In this document: positions 7,218-16,955 of the stretch, piece by piece
Numbering within the stretch: the stretch's first letter is position 1
Layout of the letters: each line of letters opens with the position of its first letter
Origin: Lentisphaera araneosa HTCC2155
Lineage (GTDB): Bacteria; Verrucomicrobiota; Lentisphaeria; Lentisphaerales; Lentisphaeraceae
Reading direction: 5' to 3'
Length of the DNA stretch: 64,000 nt
Assembly (NCBI RefSeq): GCF_000170755.1
Contig: NZ_ABCK01000003.1
Span: 124,001 to 188,000 of the forward strand
Translations under genes and position numbers: made by a program
Notes under the pieces: generated by a model
What the model was told of the DNA's origin: nothing
Databases searched by the model: none
Seen by the model: only the letters and a program-made list of their open reading frames with translations

Positions 7218-9797
7218 TTATTCTTCTGAATCTTCAGGTTCGTCAGAACTTTCTTCAGCCTGTTCTGCGGATTCCGCAGGGGCTTCGGAGCCTTCTTCAG
7301 TATTTGCGGATTCCGCATTTTCTGAATCTTCGCCTTCTTCATTTTCTTCGTCTTTGTCGGCTTCGACTTCAACGACGCGAGATGCGGAGATGATCAGGTC
7401 TGAAGCTTTCTTAAACTTCATGATGGTCACACCCTGTGAAGCACGTCCGAGTGAACGGATTGGCTCAGCGGAGATACGAACCATGAGGCCTTCCATTGTG
7501 GTCATGATGATTTCATCAGTATCTTCAATCATCATCACTTCGACAACGTAATCACCTTCTTTTAGTTTGATGTTACGAACACCTTTGGCGCCACGTTTGG
7601 TGAGACGGTAGTCATCGACACAAGAACGTTTACCCATGCCTTTGGCAGTGACAACGAGGATATCTTCGCTTTCTTCAACGATTGACATCGCAACCACTTG
7701 GTCGGACTCAGAGAGGCGAATACCACGGCAACCGCGCGTTACGCGACCTTGTGTACGGCAATCTGATTCTTTAAAGTGACAAGCAATACCTTCGCGAGTT
7801 GAGAGGATGATCTTCTTGTTGCCATCAGTAAGTTTGGCTTCGATGAGGTCATCGTCTTCGTCAAGAACAATCGCTTTAATTGGCTTCTTACGCATGTTTT
7901 TGAAAGCAGCGAGAGCTGTTTTCTTCACAACACCATTACGAGTCGACATCATGATGAAGCGATCTTCATCGTCGACTTTATCAACGGAGATCATGGCGCG
8001 GACGTATTCACCTTTCTCAAATTCGAGGAGATTAACCATCGCTTTACCTTTAGAGACACGAGTTGCTTCAGGAATGTCGTAAACTTTGAGCCAGTGCATG
8101 CGACCAAAGTTAGTAAAGAACATGATGTAATCGTGTGTGCAAGCAGTTGTGAGTTGCTTCACGAAGTCGTCATCCTTAGTTTCCATGCCTTTTACACCTT
8201 TGCCGCCGCGATTTTGTGTGCGGTAGATCTCGGTAGGTACACGTTTGATGTAGCCTTCGTTGGAGATGGTGATTGTCGCAGAAGCGCGAGCAATGAGGTC
8301 TTCATAGTTAATGTCACGTTCGCCAGGGCGCATTTCCGTACGACGTTCATCAGCAAATTTGTCACGAACTTCAATGAGTTCTTCTTTGACGACATCAAGA
8401 CGCATTTGGCGGTTGGCCAAGAGTTCACGGTAATGAGCAATGCGTTTCATGAGTTCTTCGTATTCGGCAGTTAACTCGTCAATAGCGAGGCCAGTGAGTT
8501 GGCTGAGACGCATATCGAGAATAGCTTTAGCCTGCTCGTTAGAGAGTTCAAAACGTTCTTTAAGTTGATTGTGAGCATCTTCACGGTTAGTAGAGGCGCG
8601 AATGATTTTGATGACTTCATCAATATGATCAACGGCTTTGAGTAAACCTTCCAAGATGTGTGCACGACGTTCAGCTTTTTCGAGTTCGAACTTGATTCGA
8701 CGCGTGATGACTTCGAGACGGTGATCGAGGTAAGCTTGAAGAAGCTGCTTGAGGTTGAGTGTCTTAGGTTGTTTGTTATCTACTACAAGGAACTGGCAAC
8801 CGATAGAGACGGCAAGCTGAGTGTGTTTGTAGAGTTGATTGATAACTACAGTGGCCATAGCGTTGGTTTTAATGCCAACGACAACACGAATACCTACACG
8901 TGAAGATGATTCATCATTAAGTGAAGAAATGCCAGTGATAACTTTGTTATTCACTAATTCGGCAATCTTCTTAACCATATTTTCTTTGTTTACTGCGTAG
9001 GGAATCTCGGTAATGACAATCTGTTCACGGCCATTTTTCTCGATGATCTCGGCGCGACCACGGAGGTGAACGCCACCGCGACCCGTTTCATAGAGACGAC
9101 GAATGCCATCGAAACCGATTGAGATGCCCGCAGTTGGGAAGTCAGGACCCGGGAGGTGCTGCATCATTTCTTCGATAGTGATCGAAGGCTGATCGAGCAG
9201 GGCTACAGTAGCATTGATAACTTCGCCTAAGTTGTGCGGAGGAATGCTCGTTGCCATACCAACACCAATACCCGTTGTACCATTAACTAATAAGTTAGGG
9301 TAGCGTGCAGGTAGTACAGTGGGTTCATTCTGGCTGCCGTCGAAAGTCGGCTGCATGTCAACTGTATTTTTGTCGAGGTCAGTGAGGAGTTCCTCAGCTA
9401 AACGTTCCATACGACATTCCGTATAACGATAGGCAGCCGCGCTGTCACCGTCAATCGAGCCGAAGTTACCTTGGCCGTCGATAAGCATGCCACGCATGGA
9501 GAAATCCTGCGCCATACGAACCATTGTATCATAGACGGAGCCGTCACCGTGTGGGTGGTATTTACCAATAACATCACCAACTACACGAGCACACTTCATA
9601 TAGGAGCTGCCCTTGCGGAGGTTGAGTTTATCCATTGCAAAGAGTACGCGGCGCATACCAGGCTTGAGTCCATCACGAACATCTGGGATGGCACGGCCAA
9701 CGTTTACTGACATAGAGTACTGGAGGTAAGCGTCCGAGAGGAGCTTTTCAATACCCTGAGGCGTGACTGTAGAAAAATCTTGTTGATTATCGCTCAT
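7218..9797 (-). CDS. gyrA: DNA gyrase subunit A
   Basis: An 859-residue breakage-reunion subunit of DNA gyrase, which acts with GyrB (encoded 12 bases upstream) to supercoil DNA. The active-site tyrosine lies in AAYRYTECRMERLAEELL. The GyrA box QNRGGKG is present, which separates it from ParC, and six-blade C-terminal repeats follow. The quinolone-determining region reads HPHGDGSVYDT: the position of E. coli Ser83 is Gly and the next is Ser. The last ~50 residues form a very acidic tail rich in Glu, Asp and Ser. Start ATG at 9797; it is the second gene of a gyrB-gyrA operon and ends at tandem hairpins. Confidence 0.98.
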   Translation of the reverse strand: MSDNQQDFSTVTPQGIEKLLSDAYLQYSMSVNVGRAIPDVRDGLKPGMRRVLFAMDKLNLRKGSSYMKCARVVGDVIGKYHPHGDGSVYDTMVRMAQDFSMRGMLIDGQGNFGSIDGDSAAAYRYTECRMERLAEELLTDLDKNTVDMQPTFDGSQNEPTVLPARYPNLLVNGTTGIGVGMATSIPPHNLGEVINATVALLDQPSITIEEMMQHLPGPDFPTAGISIGFDGIRRLYETGRGGVHLRGRAEIIEKNGREQIVITEIPYAVNKENMVKKIAELVNNKVITGISSLNDESSSRVGIRVVVGIKTNAMATVVINQLYKHTQLAVSIGCQFLVVDNKQPKTLNLKQLLQAYLDHRLEVITRRIKFELEKAERRAHILEGLLKAVDHIDEVIKIIRASTNREDAHNQLKERFELSNEQAKAILDMRLSQLTGLAIDELTAEYEELMKRIAHYRELLANRQMRLDVVKEELIEVRDKFADERRTEMRPGERDINYEDLIARASATITISNEGYIKRVPTEIYRTQNRGGKGVKGMETKDDDFVKQLTTACTHDYIMFFTNFGRMHWLKVYDIPEATRVSKGKAMVNLLEFEKGEYVRAMISVDKVDDEDRFIMMSTRNGVVKKTALAAFKNMRKKPIKAIVLDEDDDLIEAKLTDGNKKIILSTREGIACHFKESDCRTQGRVTRGCRGIRLSESDQVVAMSIVEESEDILVVTAKGMGKRSCVDDYRLTKRGAKGVRNIKLKEGDYVVEVMMIEDTDEIIMTTMEGLMVRISAEPIRSLGRASQGVTIMKFKKASDLIISASRVVEVEADKDEENEEGEDSENAESANTEEGSEAPAESAEQAEESSDEPEDSEE

Positions 9798-9809
9798 GGT
9801 TATTTATCC

Positions 9810-12326
9810 TTATACATCCAATTCTTTAAGAGTTGTTGAGTACTTCTCGATGAAGTGGCGACGAGGTTCAACAACATCACCCATGAGAAGAGAGAACATG
9901 CGTTCGGCCTCTACGGCATCTTCCATAGTGACTTGTAGAAGGTCGCGACGAGTGGGGTCCATTGTGGTTTCCCATAGTTGGTCAGCGTTCATCTCACCAA
10001 GACCTTTATAGCGTTGGAGCTTGAGTCCTTGCGAACCTTCGTCCTTAATGGCTTCAAAAAGCTGAATTAAAGTGAAGATTGGCGTATCGTTGTTGCCGTC
10101 AGTGAGGTTGAAGATTGGCTCAGCGAGAGCATCTTCTGGTTCAAGGAAATGCTGCAGCGTGAGAGAGACTGTCTCAAGTTTCTCACGAATTTCTTCAATA
10201 AGAGTTTTTTCGTGAAGTTCATTGACTTCAATTGAGGGGTGAATGCCGACTTCTTCAGCTTCCTCTTCGACAAGTTCCCCTTCGAGAACTTCTTCGCCTT
10301 CGATAGTTTCGGACTCAGCATCTGTGTCAACAAAGGTAATGACTGGTTTAAGTCGTTCAGTAGCATCATCAATAATTTGAGCTAACTCTTCTTGGCTCGT
10401 TGGGAAGTAGATGGAGTATGTGCCATCGTCTTCACGAACGCCCACGCGAGCAATGGGGAGGGATCCATCTTCGAGGACATGTTGTAAGTAAGTTTCCAGT
10501 GTTACACCATGGTTTTCGAGGCCTTTGCCAACAGCAAGTGTACGCTTGATAAGTGCTAGAATTTCGTTTGTTTCACGAGGTGAAAGAGTATTTCCCGCAA
10601 GTTTGTTTTCGAGTGTGATACCATCGACACCGAGCTCAAGAAGGAAATTATTGAGCATCGCATCATTTTTGATGTATTCTTCACGTTTACGGCGAACCAC
10701 TTTATAGAGTGGTGGTTGAGCGACGTAAATGTAACCAGCTTCAATGAGTGGTTTCATTTGGCGGAAGAAGAAGGTGAGTAGCAGGGTCATGATGTGAGAT
10801 CCATCGACGTCCGCATCCGTCATGATAACGATTTTTTTGTAGCGGATTTTTTCGACGTCAAATTCATTGCCTACACCACAGCCAATGGCGCTAATAAGTG
10901 AACCGATTTCCGTGTTGGCAAAAACTTTGTCGATACGTGCCTTTTCAACGTTGATGAGTTTACCACGAAGGGGGAGGATGGCTTGGACTTCGGAGTTACG
11001 TCCTTGCTTAGCTGAACCACCGGCTGAGTCACCTTCCACAATGAAGATTTCGCACTCATCAGGGTTTTTACTTGAGCAACCCGAGAGTTTACCTGCATCG
11101 GCAAAACCTTCGAGTACGTTGTCTTTGCGAATCAATTGGCGAGCACGTAGAGCAGCGGCTGAAGCGCGGTTAGCTAAGAGAGCTTTTTCAACGACGACTT
11201 TTGCGGCTTTAGGGTTCTCTTCTAAGAACTCGTTAAAACTAGTGCTTACGATAGCGCGTACGATTGAACGGACTTCGTTATTACCGAGTTTAGTTTTAGT
11301 CTGACCCTCGAATTGTGGTTCAGGAACTTTAACCGAGATAATCGCAGTTAAGCCTTCGCGTACGTCAGTGCCAGAGACATTTTTCTCATTCTTGAACTTG
11401 GAATCATTCTTCATGTAGGAATTGATTGAGGCAGTCAAGGCTGTTTGGAAACCAGCTAAGTGAGTCCCGCCTTCAATCGTATGGATGTTATTACAGTAAG
11501 AATAAATATTTTCTTGGAAGCCATCGTGATATTGAAAGGAGACGTCGGCAGTGACGCCATCTTTTTCAGTTGAGAAAGTAACTGTGTCAGTAACGACAGT
11601 TTTGCCGTCATTGAGGTGTTTTACAAATTCGCCAATGCCACCTGGGAAGTAGAAAGTCTCGCGACGTTCACCGTCTTCGGCACGCTCATCAATGAAGTTG
11701 ATCGTGATGCCGGGGTTGAGGAAGGCGAGTTCGCGAAGGCGTTTAGCAAGGATGTCCCATTTGTAAATTAGGGTCTCAGTGAAGATCTCAAAGTCGGGTT
11801 TGAAGATGACTTCGGTGCCCGTGATATTGGTGTGACCAATAGTTTTGAGCGAAGTTTCAGTAAGGCCGCGTTCAAAGCGAATGAAGTGAAGAGTCTCATC
11901 GCGATGAACTTTAACTTCCATCCATTCTGAAAGAGCATTTACACAAGAAACACCAACACCGTGAAGGCCGCCTGATACTTTGTATGAATCTTTGTCAAAC
12001 TTACCACCAGCGTGAAGCTTAGTAAGTACGAGCTCGACAGCGGGGATACCTTCTTCTTCATGAATGTTGACAGGGATGCCGCGGCCATCATCGACGACCG
12101 TGACGCTGTTGTCGATGTGAAGTTTGACAGTGATGTTGTTACAGTGTCCAGCTAAGGCTTCGTCAATACTGTTGTCAACAACTTCGTATACTAAGTGGTG
12201 AAGTCCGCGTTCATTGGTGTCGCCGATGTACATGCTTGGGCGTTTACGAACGGCTTCTAGGCCCTTCATTACCGAGATACTATCAGCGCCGTATTCACCT
12301 GCTTGGTTTTCTTGCTCTTCAGACAT
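9810..12326 (-). CDS. gyrB: DNA gyrase subunit B
   Basis: An 838-residue ATPase and TOPRIM subunit. The GHKL ATPase motifs are YEVVDNSIDEALAG, DDGRGIPV and SGGLHGVGVS. The TOPRIM motifs are EGDSAGGSAKQGR and DADVDGSHI, and the C-terminus QRYKGLGEMNADQLWETT is typical of type IIA enzymes. Between the TOPRIM and C-terminal parts is an extra segment with an acidic run (around ETIEGEEVLEGELVEEEAEE). Many Gram-negative GyrB proteins also carry an insert here, but of different sequence. It is the first gene of the gyrB-gyrA operon, with a candidate promoter at 12363-12390. Confidence 0.98.
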   Translation of the reverse strand: MSEEQENQAGEYGADSISVMKGLEAVRKRPSMYIGDTNERGLHHLVYEVVDNSIDEALAGHCNNITVKLHIDNSVTVVDDGRGIPVNIHEEEGIPAVELVLTKLHAGGKFDKDSYKVSGGLHGVGVSCVNALSEWMEVKVHRDETLHFIRFERGLTETSLKTIGHTNITGTEVIFKPDFEIFTETLIYKWDILAKRLRELAFLNPGITINFIDERAEDGERRETFYFPGGIGEFVKHLNDGKTVVTDTVTFSTEKDGVTADVSFQYHDGFQENIYSYCNNIHTIEGGTHLAGFQTALTASINSYMKNDSKFKNEKNVSGTDVREGLTAIISVKVPEPQFEGQTKTKLGNNEVRSIVRAIVSTSFNEFLEENPKAAKVVVEKALLANRASAAALRARQLIRKDNVLEGFADAGKLSGCSSKNPDECEIFIVEGDSAGGSAKQGRNSEVQAILPLRGKLINVEKARIDKVFANTEIGSLISAIGCGVGNEFDVEKIRYKKIVIMTDADVDGSHIMTLLLTFFFRQMKPLIEAGYIYVAQPPLYKVVRRKREEYIKNDAMLNNFLLELGVDGITLENKLAGNTLSPRETNEILALIKRTLAVGKGLENHGVTLETYLQHVLEDGSLPIARVGVREDDGTYSIYFPTSQEELAQIIDDATERLKPVITFVDTDAESETIEGEEVLEGELVEEEAEEVGIHPSIEVNELHEKTLIEEIREKLETVSLTLQHFLEPEDALAEPIFNLTDGNNDTPIFTLIQLFEAIKDEGSQGLKLQRYKGLGEMNADQLWETTMDPTRRDLLQVTMEDAVEAERMFSLLMGDVVEPRRHFIEKYSTTLKELDV

Positions 12327-12362
12327 ATATGGGTCTCTTTTTTATTAACACAAAAATGGTTT

Positions 12363-12390
12363 ATTATATATTAATGAGACTTTAGGTTAA
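12363..12390 (-). promoter_or_regulatory. Candidate sigma-70 promoter for gyrBA
   Basis: On the minus strand, TTAACC (12390-12385) and TATAAT (12368-12363) are separated by 16 bases, about 40 bases before the gyrB ATG. The -10 box is perfect and the -35 box is weak. Confidence 0.5.
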
Positions 12391-12451
12391 AATGACTATT
12401 TTTCTATTGGTATAGAGGGATGGGAAAGTGCTAAATGGCGATTAATTGCAT

Positions 12452-12486
12452 AAAAATAGCCTAAAAATCAATTTTAGGCTATTTTT
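12452..12486. terminator. Strong hairpin terminator after the aldo/keto reductase
   Basis: A 15-bp perfect stem, AAAAATAGCCTAAAA (12452-12466) with TTTTAGGCTATTTTT (12472-12486), lies 68 bases past the reductase stop and upstream of the gyrB promoter. The A/T ends let it serve as an intrinsic terminator on either strand. Confidence 0.8.
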
Positions 12487-12554
12487 ACGTAAGTTAAGGC
12501 TTTTTTGTATTTCGCTTTTTAAGATCGTTTTAAGGCAAAAAATGCTTTTTTGAT

Positions 12555-13718
12555 TTAGCTTTTATTTTCAAATAGTTGGTGGGCTGTTTTTAGTCCCTTG
12601 ATAACGCCTTGTGGATCGTGGTGATTTGGGAGCGCTGCAAGGAGTTCTTGTTCGGGTATCTTGTTCGCTTTTTCTCCGGGAAACCAGTGATCTTTTTGCC
12701 CCAGTAGAGCGTAGCGCATAATGCCGTAAGCATTCATGTCGAGAGCGGTGGCAAGGTTATAGAAACGCAGAATGTCATAGGTGTTGATCTGGCCAGGAGT
12801 TTGCAGTGTTTCAGGAAGGCCTTTGTCCCAGTTCTTTGCCCATTGCTCACCGAGCTTGTCTTTAATTCTGCGGTCAATTTTATTTGCAATCTCAGCAATA
12901 GTTTGAGTGTCGTCTAAATGAGGAATGATTTTTAGGTGCTCATCAAAATCAGAAGGGCGTGCGGCCCCAAGGCTTATGGTGTGGACTAAAGGGTTCTGAA
13001 GGCAGAATAAATCATTAAACATCATGGGTGAAAAGGGTTCACAGAGCTCGCTTAAGGCAGGGGGTGGCTCATAGAGTTTTCCGCCTTTGTCACTGGGGCT
13101 AATAATAAAGACCCCCATGTCGTGTTTTTTGGCAGCCTCAATGGCAGGGTGGTTCTTTTGCATGAAGTAATACCAATGTAAGTTCACGTAGTCGAATTCA
13201 CCTGTTTCTATGGCTTTGATAATGATGTCTGTGGATCCGTGGGTTGAAAAGCCGATGTGTTTGATTCGTCCTTGTTTTTTCCATTCTTGGGCGCGCTCTA
13301 AGCATCCGCCTTTACGAATGGTCCAGTCGAGACGTTCTTGATTGTTGATGCCGTGAACTCCCATGAGGTCGAGGTGATCGACCTTGAGGCAGGACATACT
13401 GTCTTCGAAATCACGCTGAAAATCTTCAATATCCGCATGGGGCTGAATTTTACTTTGTAGGATATATGATTCGCGATCGAGCTTAGGGAGTAGCTTTCCA
13501 ATCTGGTATTCACTCGTTCCGTAGCCGTGAGCGGTTTCGATGTGGTTAATTCCGAGCTCTAAGCTGCGTTTTAAGGTGTTTTCGAGGTTTTTTTGATTGT
13601 CGGCTTCAACTTTGTCAGTTTCTTTTCTTTCCCAGCTTTGCTGATAACGCATGCCGCCACAGGAAAGGATAGGTATTTGTATCTCGGTACGGCCAAAGCG
13701 ACGAGTAGGTACTTGCAT
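12555..13718 (-). CDS. Aldo/keto reductase
   Basis: A 387-residue NAD(P)H-dependent oxidoreductase of the aldo/keto reductase family. The N-terminus RRFGRTEIQIPILSCGGMRY is the family's usual first strand. The catalytic tetrad region reads INHIETAHGYGTSE (Tyr kept, Glu where many members have Asp), then SKIQP (Lys) and MGVHGI (His), and a C-terminal AARPSDFDEH cofactor region follows. The last ~80 residues extend beyond the barrel and contain no Cys cluster. The substrate is unknown. It stands alone, ending at the hairpin at 12452-12486. Confidence 0.93.
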   Translation of the reverse strand: MQVPTRRFGRTEIQIPILSCGGMRYQQSWERKETDKVEADNQKNLENTLKRSLELGINHIETAHGYGTSEYQIGKLLPKLDRESYILQSKIQPHADIEDFQRDFEDSMSCLKVDHLDLMGVHGINNQERLDWTIRKGGCLERAQEWKKQGRIKHIGFSTHGSTDIIIKAIETGEFDYVNLHWYYFMQKNHPAIEAAKKHDMGVFIISPSDKGGKLYEPPPALSELCEPFSPMMFNDLFCLQNPLVHTISLGAARPSDFDEHLKIIPHLDDTQTIAEIANKIDRRIKDKLGEQWAKNWDKGLPETLQTPGQINTYDILRFYNLATALDMNAYGIMRYALLGQKDHWFPGEKANKIPEQELLAALPNHHDPQGVIKGLKTAHQLFENKS

Positions 13719-13786
13719 ATAAAACTCCTTAATTCATTTATTAATAAAGTAAAGAGATGTGAAATAAATGAAAGGACTTAAGACGC

Positions 13787-14377
13787 TTATTGTGGATGAG
13801 TTAGTCGAAAAGTTAAACTTATGCGGGCATCGCATTTTTTTTTAGTTTTGCGCAAGCAATGTTGGCTCGTGTGCTGTAGGGGGCCTTTCATGATGATGAG
13901 GGAGCCATTGTTTAAATCGAAATCAAGTTTGTTTTTGTGATTCTCGTTTGATCGAATGGAGAAGCGTCGTATTTGGCCAAAACTAAACATGGCGATTAAT
14001 GGATTGCGACCAAGTTCTTTTTCATTGTCTGCATGCCAGCCGTTTGAATCTTTGCCATCTCGATAATAGTTCGCAAGCATAGAGTTGAAGGTCCAGTGAC
14101 TCTTGTCTTCTGCGAGCGTTTTTAGTTTGAGGACTTGCTGAGTCCAAGGGTTTATTTTTAAATCAATCCCAGAGTAATTGTAATGGATGTTGGGGTCGGC
14201 AAGCCAGGCGTGTAATCTAGGTATAAAATGTTCTTTTCCCATGATTCGGATCTTGTCACATTGCCATGGAAGATCTTTTTCAAGCTCAGAAAAAAGCTGT
14301 GAAGCTTCGCTGTCAGTGAAGAAATGAGGGTGGTAAATGATTTCGCCATTGCAAAAAAGATGGGTTTGTGGAGTCAT
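13787..14377 (-). CDS. AlkB-like 2-oxoglutarate/Fe(II) dioxygenase
   Basis: A 196-residue protein of the AlkB family, closest in style to ALKBH2/3-like DNA repair enzymes. PRLHAWLAD precedes a substrate-loop region. The Fe(II) ligands are His and Asp of GWHADNEKELG and the later His of GPLQHTSQH. RISLTFR supplies the two arginines that bind 2-oxoglutarate. The likely job is oxidative removal of alkyl lesions from DNA or RNA in the cytoplasm. I chose the ATG at 14377, with AGGA just upstream, over a TTG ten codons earlier that would add a basic stretch. A monocistronic unit. Confidence 0.9.
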   Translation of the reverse strand: MTPQTHLFCNGEIIYHPHFFTDSEASQLFSELEKDLPWQCDKIRIMGKEHFIPRLHAWLADPNIHYNYSGIDLKINPWTQQVLKLKTLAEDKSHWTFNSMLANYYRDGKDSNGWHADNEKELGRNPLIAMFSFGQIRRFSIRSNENHKNKLDFDLNNGSLIIMKGPLQHTSQHCLRKTKKKCDARISLTFRLTHPQ

Positions 14378-14493
14378 AATCCTGAGCTTTTGCCTTAGTT
14401 TGAACAAAAAATTGATATTCGAGCTATTTTAAATATGTTTAGCCCTTAGCTTCAACGATTCACTTTTAACATAAATAAACACTAGGAAAAAAT

Positions 14494-15228
14494 ATGAACA
14501 GCAAGTTCTTTTTTACAACTGCGGCGTTTAGTTTGATGGCAATGAGCTCTGTTTTTGCTCAAGAGCCAGCAAAAGCTGCGACTCCAGCAGAGCCCGCAAA
14601 ACCAGCAATGACTTTTGAACAAGCGAGTAAAGTTATCAGTTACAACGAAGGTATCAACTTAGGTCAAAGACTTGCGGAAGCAAAAGAGATGGATTCTGCT
14701 GAATTCTTGAAAGGCATTCAAGTGGGTGTTGAAGGTAAGAAAAATACACTTTACTCACAGCCAGAAATCATGGAAGCGATGAACGTTATGCGTACAGAAA
14801 TGCAGAAGCGTCAGGCTGTAGAAGCGGCGAAATTTGCAGAAGAGCAAAAAACACTTTCTGTTTCAGCTAAGAAAGAAGCTTTCGGTGATAAGCAAGTGAC
14901 AAAGACTGCATCGGGTCTTGAGTACGTTGTGATGACTGCAGGTAGTGGTGAGAGCCCTAAGGCAACAGATACAGTTTCAGTTCACTACACAGGTAAGTTA
15001 TTAAATGGAACTGTTTTCGACAGTTCAGTCCAGCGTGGCGAGCCAATCGAATTTCCACTTAATGGTGTGATTCCAGGTTGGACAGAAGGTGTTCAGCTTA
15101 TGAAGCCAGGTGCGAAGTACGTTTTCTACATCCCTTCGAATCTTGCTTATGGCCCAAATGGCCAGGGTCCAATCCCAGCAAATTCAGATCTCATTTTTGA
15201 AGTTGAGTTACTTAAAGTCGTTAAGTAA
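14494..15228 (+). CDS. Secreted FKBP-type peptidyl-prolyl isomerase (FkpA/Mip-like)
   Basis: 244 residues: a signal peptide (about 1-22, ending SVFAQ), an Ala/Pro-rich linker, a helical FKBP_N dimerisation domain (about 40-125), and a C-terminal FKBP domain (about 145-243). The latter has VSVHYTGKLLNGTVFDSS, GVIPGWTEGVQLMKPG and IPSNLAYG, which hold the usual proline-isomerase pocket residues. This is the architecture of FkpA and Mip, which assist folding of exported proteins in the periplasm. ATG after AGGAAAAAAT. It ends at a strong shared terminator. Confidence 0.95.
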   Translation: MNSKFFFTTAAFSLMAMSSVFAQEPAKAATPAEPAKPAMTFEQASKVISYNEGINLGQRLAEAKEMDSAEFLKGIQVGVEGKKNTLYSQPEIMEAMNVMRTEMQKRQAVEAAKFAEEQKTLSVSAKKEAFGDKQVTKTASGLEYVVMTAGSGESPKATDTVSVHYTGKLLNGTVFDSSVQRGEPIEFPLNGVIPGWTEGVQLMKPGAKYVFYIPSNLAYGPNGQGPIPANSDLIFEVELLKVVK

Positions 15229-15247
15229 TTTAATCTAATAAATGTTG

Positions 15248-15280
15248 AAAGAGCCTCCTGTAAAGGGAGGCTCTTTTTTT
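15248..15280. terminator. Bidirectional intrinsic terminator
   Basis: AAAGAGCCTCC (15248-15258) pairs with GGAGGCTCTTT (15266-15276) and is followed by more T residues, between the convergent isomerase and kinase genes. It probably serves the former strongly and the latter partly. Confidence 0.88.
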
Positions 15281-16955
15281 ATATACTGTTGAGGGTGCGG
15301 TAGATTTCGGTAAATTTCCTAATTTTAGAAACGGGTATATCTTGGCCAATTGTACTGGTGTCTTTCATTTTTGAGCCTTCCATTTCAATGAATTTTAGAA
15401 GTGCTCTGAGTTCGTTTAAATCTGCAGGTGTAATAATGCCAACGGAGTCTACTTCTAAGATTTGCTTTTGAATGAGTGTATTTATAGCTCCTTCAGTGCG
15501 TTCTTTTGGGAGGCCGAGATTGTCTGCTACTTGTTGAGCTAATTGCTCACGGCTATATCCTGGGAGTTCATTGTTTTCGGAAATAGCCTGGAAGTTTATC
15601 TCCATGAATAAATAATAGGTCTGTGTGACTACAGGTAGTGCACAGCTCGCGCTAATAAAGGGGTGGATGTCATTGTTGGTGTTTTGGAGTTTGAAAGCCA
15701 AGGAAGAGAGAGTTTTTTCTAGCCAAGGAGGCATTTTATTCAATTCATCGAGTACCATTTGGCGAGTTATGACTAAGACGGATGTTTCTTCCATAGCGAT
15801 AGCATTTGCCGATCGATTTTTACCTGTGAGTAGAGAGAGTTCCCCTAGGATGGCTCCTTTTTCGCAGATTTCTAAGACATTATGTTTTTCGTTATCATCA
15901 TGGTAGATTTCGACTCGTCCAGAGACCACTACGTAAGCTTCGCTTCCTTTGCTATCTTTATGGATAAGTTTTTCACCTCTTTTATAAGTCTTTAAGCTAC
16001 TAGCATGTTTGCCACTAAGGTAATAATCGATGGAACTAGAGATGGCGTCAACAGATTGGAAACGGTCGTCTTTATTTTTCGACATAGCCTGAGTAATGAT
16101 ATCTGTAACTTGTAGAGGGAGGTTATCACAGCCGGGTTGTTCTAGGGGGTGGAGGTGTTTTGCGTTCTCCGCATGGTTGAGGAGTTTTGCGACTTCTGTG
16201 TAGTTGTATGGGGCTTCTAGGGTGAGTAGGTGGTAAAGAGTTGCTCCTAACAAAAAGATGTCAGTGAGTCGATCAATCTCGCGGATATTACCGAAAGCTT
16301 GCTCTGGAGATAGATAGGCTAGACTCCCTTTAATAATACCGTCGTGAGTTAGGAAAGAATCTTCGAAGCTATGGTCGGCCATAGGGTTGGCTTTTTCCTC
16401 TTCTTCATCGATATGTTTAGCTAATCCCCAGTCCACAAGCAGCACTTCACCATAGGGGCCAAGCATTATGTTGGCAGGCTTTATGTCACGGTGGATGATG
16501 CCTCTAGAGTGGGAGTAGGCGAGGGCGTCACATACTTTTCGGAAAATATTGAGTCTTTCAAAGAGACTGTATTTCTTTTCGTATGTGGGATCTTTATCTT
16601 TGAGTTTATTGATGACTTCTAGCAGTGATTCCCCTTCAATTAACTTCATAGTATAGAAGGGCGCGTTGGTATCAGGAGAGGTGCCCACATCATGGACAGG
16701 GATGATATTCGGGTGCTGGAGTTGAGCTGTGAAACGCGCTTCTTTTAAGAAGGATTCGACTGTAGAGGGACTCTTTGCGTGCTTGGGGGCCAGCGTTTTC
16801 ATGGCAAGTATACGGTTGAGTTGAGTGTCGTCAACAGCATCAACTGTGCCCATTCCGCCTTTGCCTAAGTCTGATTTTACCTGGTAGCGATTGTTTACAT
16901 CGGGTTGGATGTCTTTAAGGATGTCAACAGCGGTGCGTGTTCGGGATCGTTGCAT
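15279..16955 (-). CDS. Ser/Thr protein kinase with cyclic-nucleotide-binding domain
   Basis: 558 residues. The kinase domain (about 24-310) has LGKGGMGTV, Lys53 (AMKTL), alpha-C Glu72, HRDIKPAN (Asp157) and DWG (Asp175) for DFG, so it should be active. A cNMP-binding (Crp-like) domain covers about 320-430 (GSEAYVVVSGRVEIY, ILGELSLLTGKNRSANA: the GEL...R-S-A phosphate-binding cassette is recognisable). The last ~110 residues resemble a DUF or winged-helix module and are unassigned. No membrane helix is seen, so it is probably cytosolic. It overlaps the end of hflX by 32 bases and is the last gene of the Tol-like operon, which suggests co-expression with envelope energising proteins. Activation by cAMP or cGMP is inferred from the family. 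Confidence 0.93.
   Translation of the reverse strand: MQRSRTRTAVDILKDIQPDVNNRYQVKSDLGKGGMGTVDAVDDTQLNRILAMKTLAPKHAKSPSTVESFLKEARFTAQLQHPNIIPVHDVGTSPDTNAPFYTMKLIEGESLLEVINKLKDKDPTYEKKYSLFERLNIFRKVCDALAYSHSRGIIHRDIKPANIMLGPYGEVLLVDWGLAKHIDEEEEKANPMADHSFEDSFLTHDGIIKGSLAYLSPEQAFGNIREIDRLTDIFLLGATLYHLLTLEAPYNYTEVAKLLNHAENAKHLHPLEQPGCDNLPLQVTDIITQAMSKNKDDRFQSVDAISSSIDYYLSGKHASSLKTYKRGEKLIHKDSKGSEAYVVVSGRVEIYHDDNEKHNVLEICEKGAILGELSLLTGKNRSANAIAMEETSVLVITRQMVLDELNKMPPWLEKTLSSLAFKLQNTNNDIHPFISASCALPVVTQTYYLFMEINFQAISENNELPGYSREQLAQQVADNLGLPKERTEGAINTLIQKQILEVDSVGIITPADLNELRALLKFIEMEGSKMKDTSTIGQDIPVSKIRKFTEIYRTLNSI

Noticed and set aside
7165-7551. Long plus-strand frames inside gyrA (Ser/Ala-rich)
   Set aside because: They are complements of the acidic GyrA tail and lack ribosome sites and any family likeness; shadow frames.
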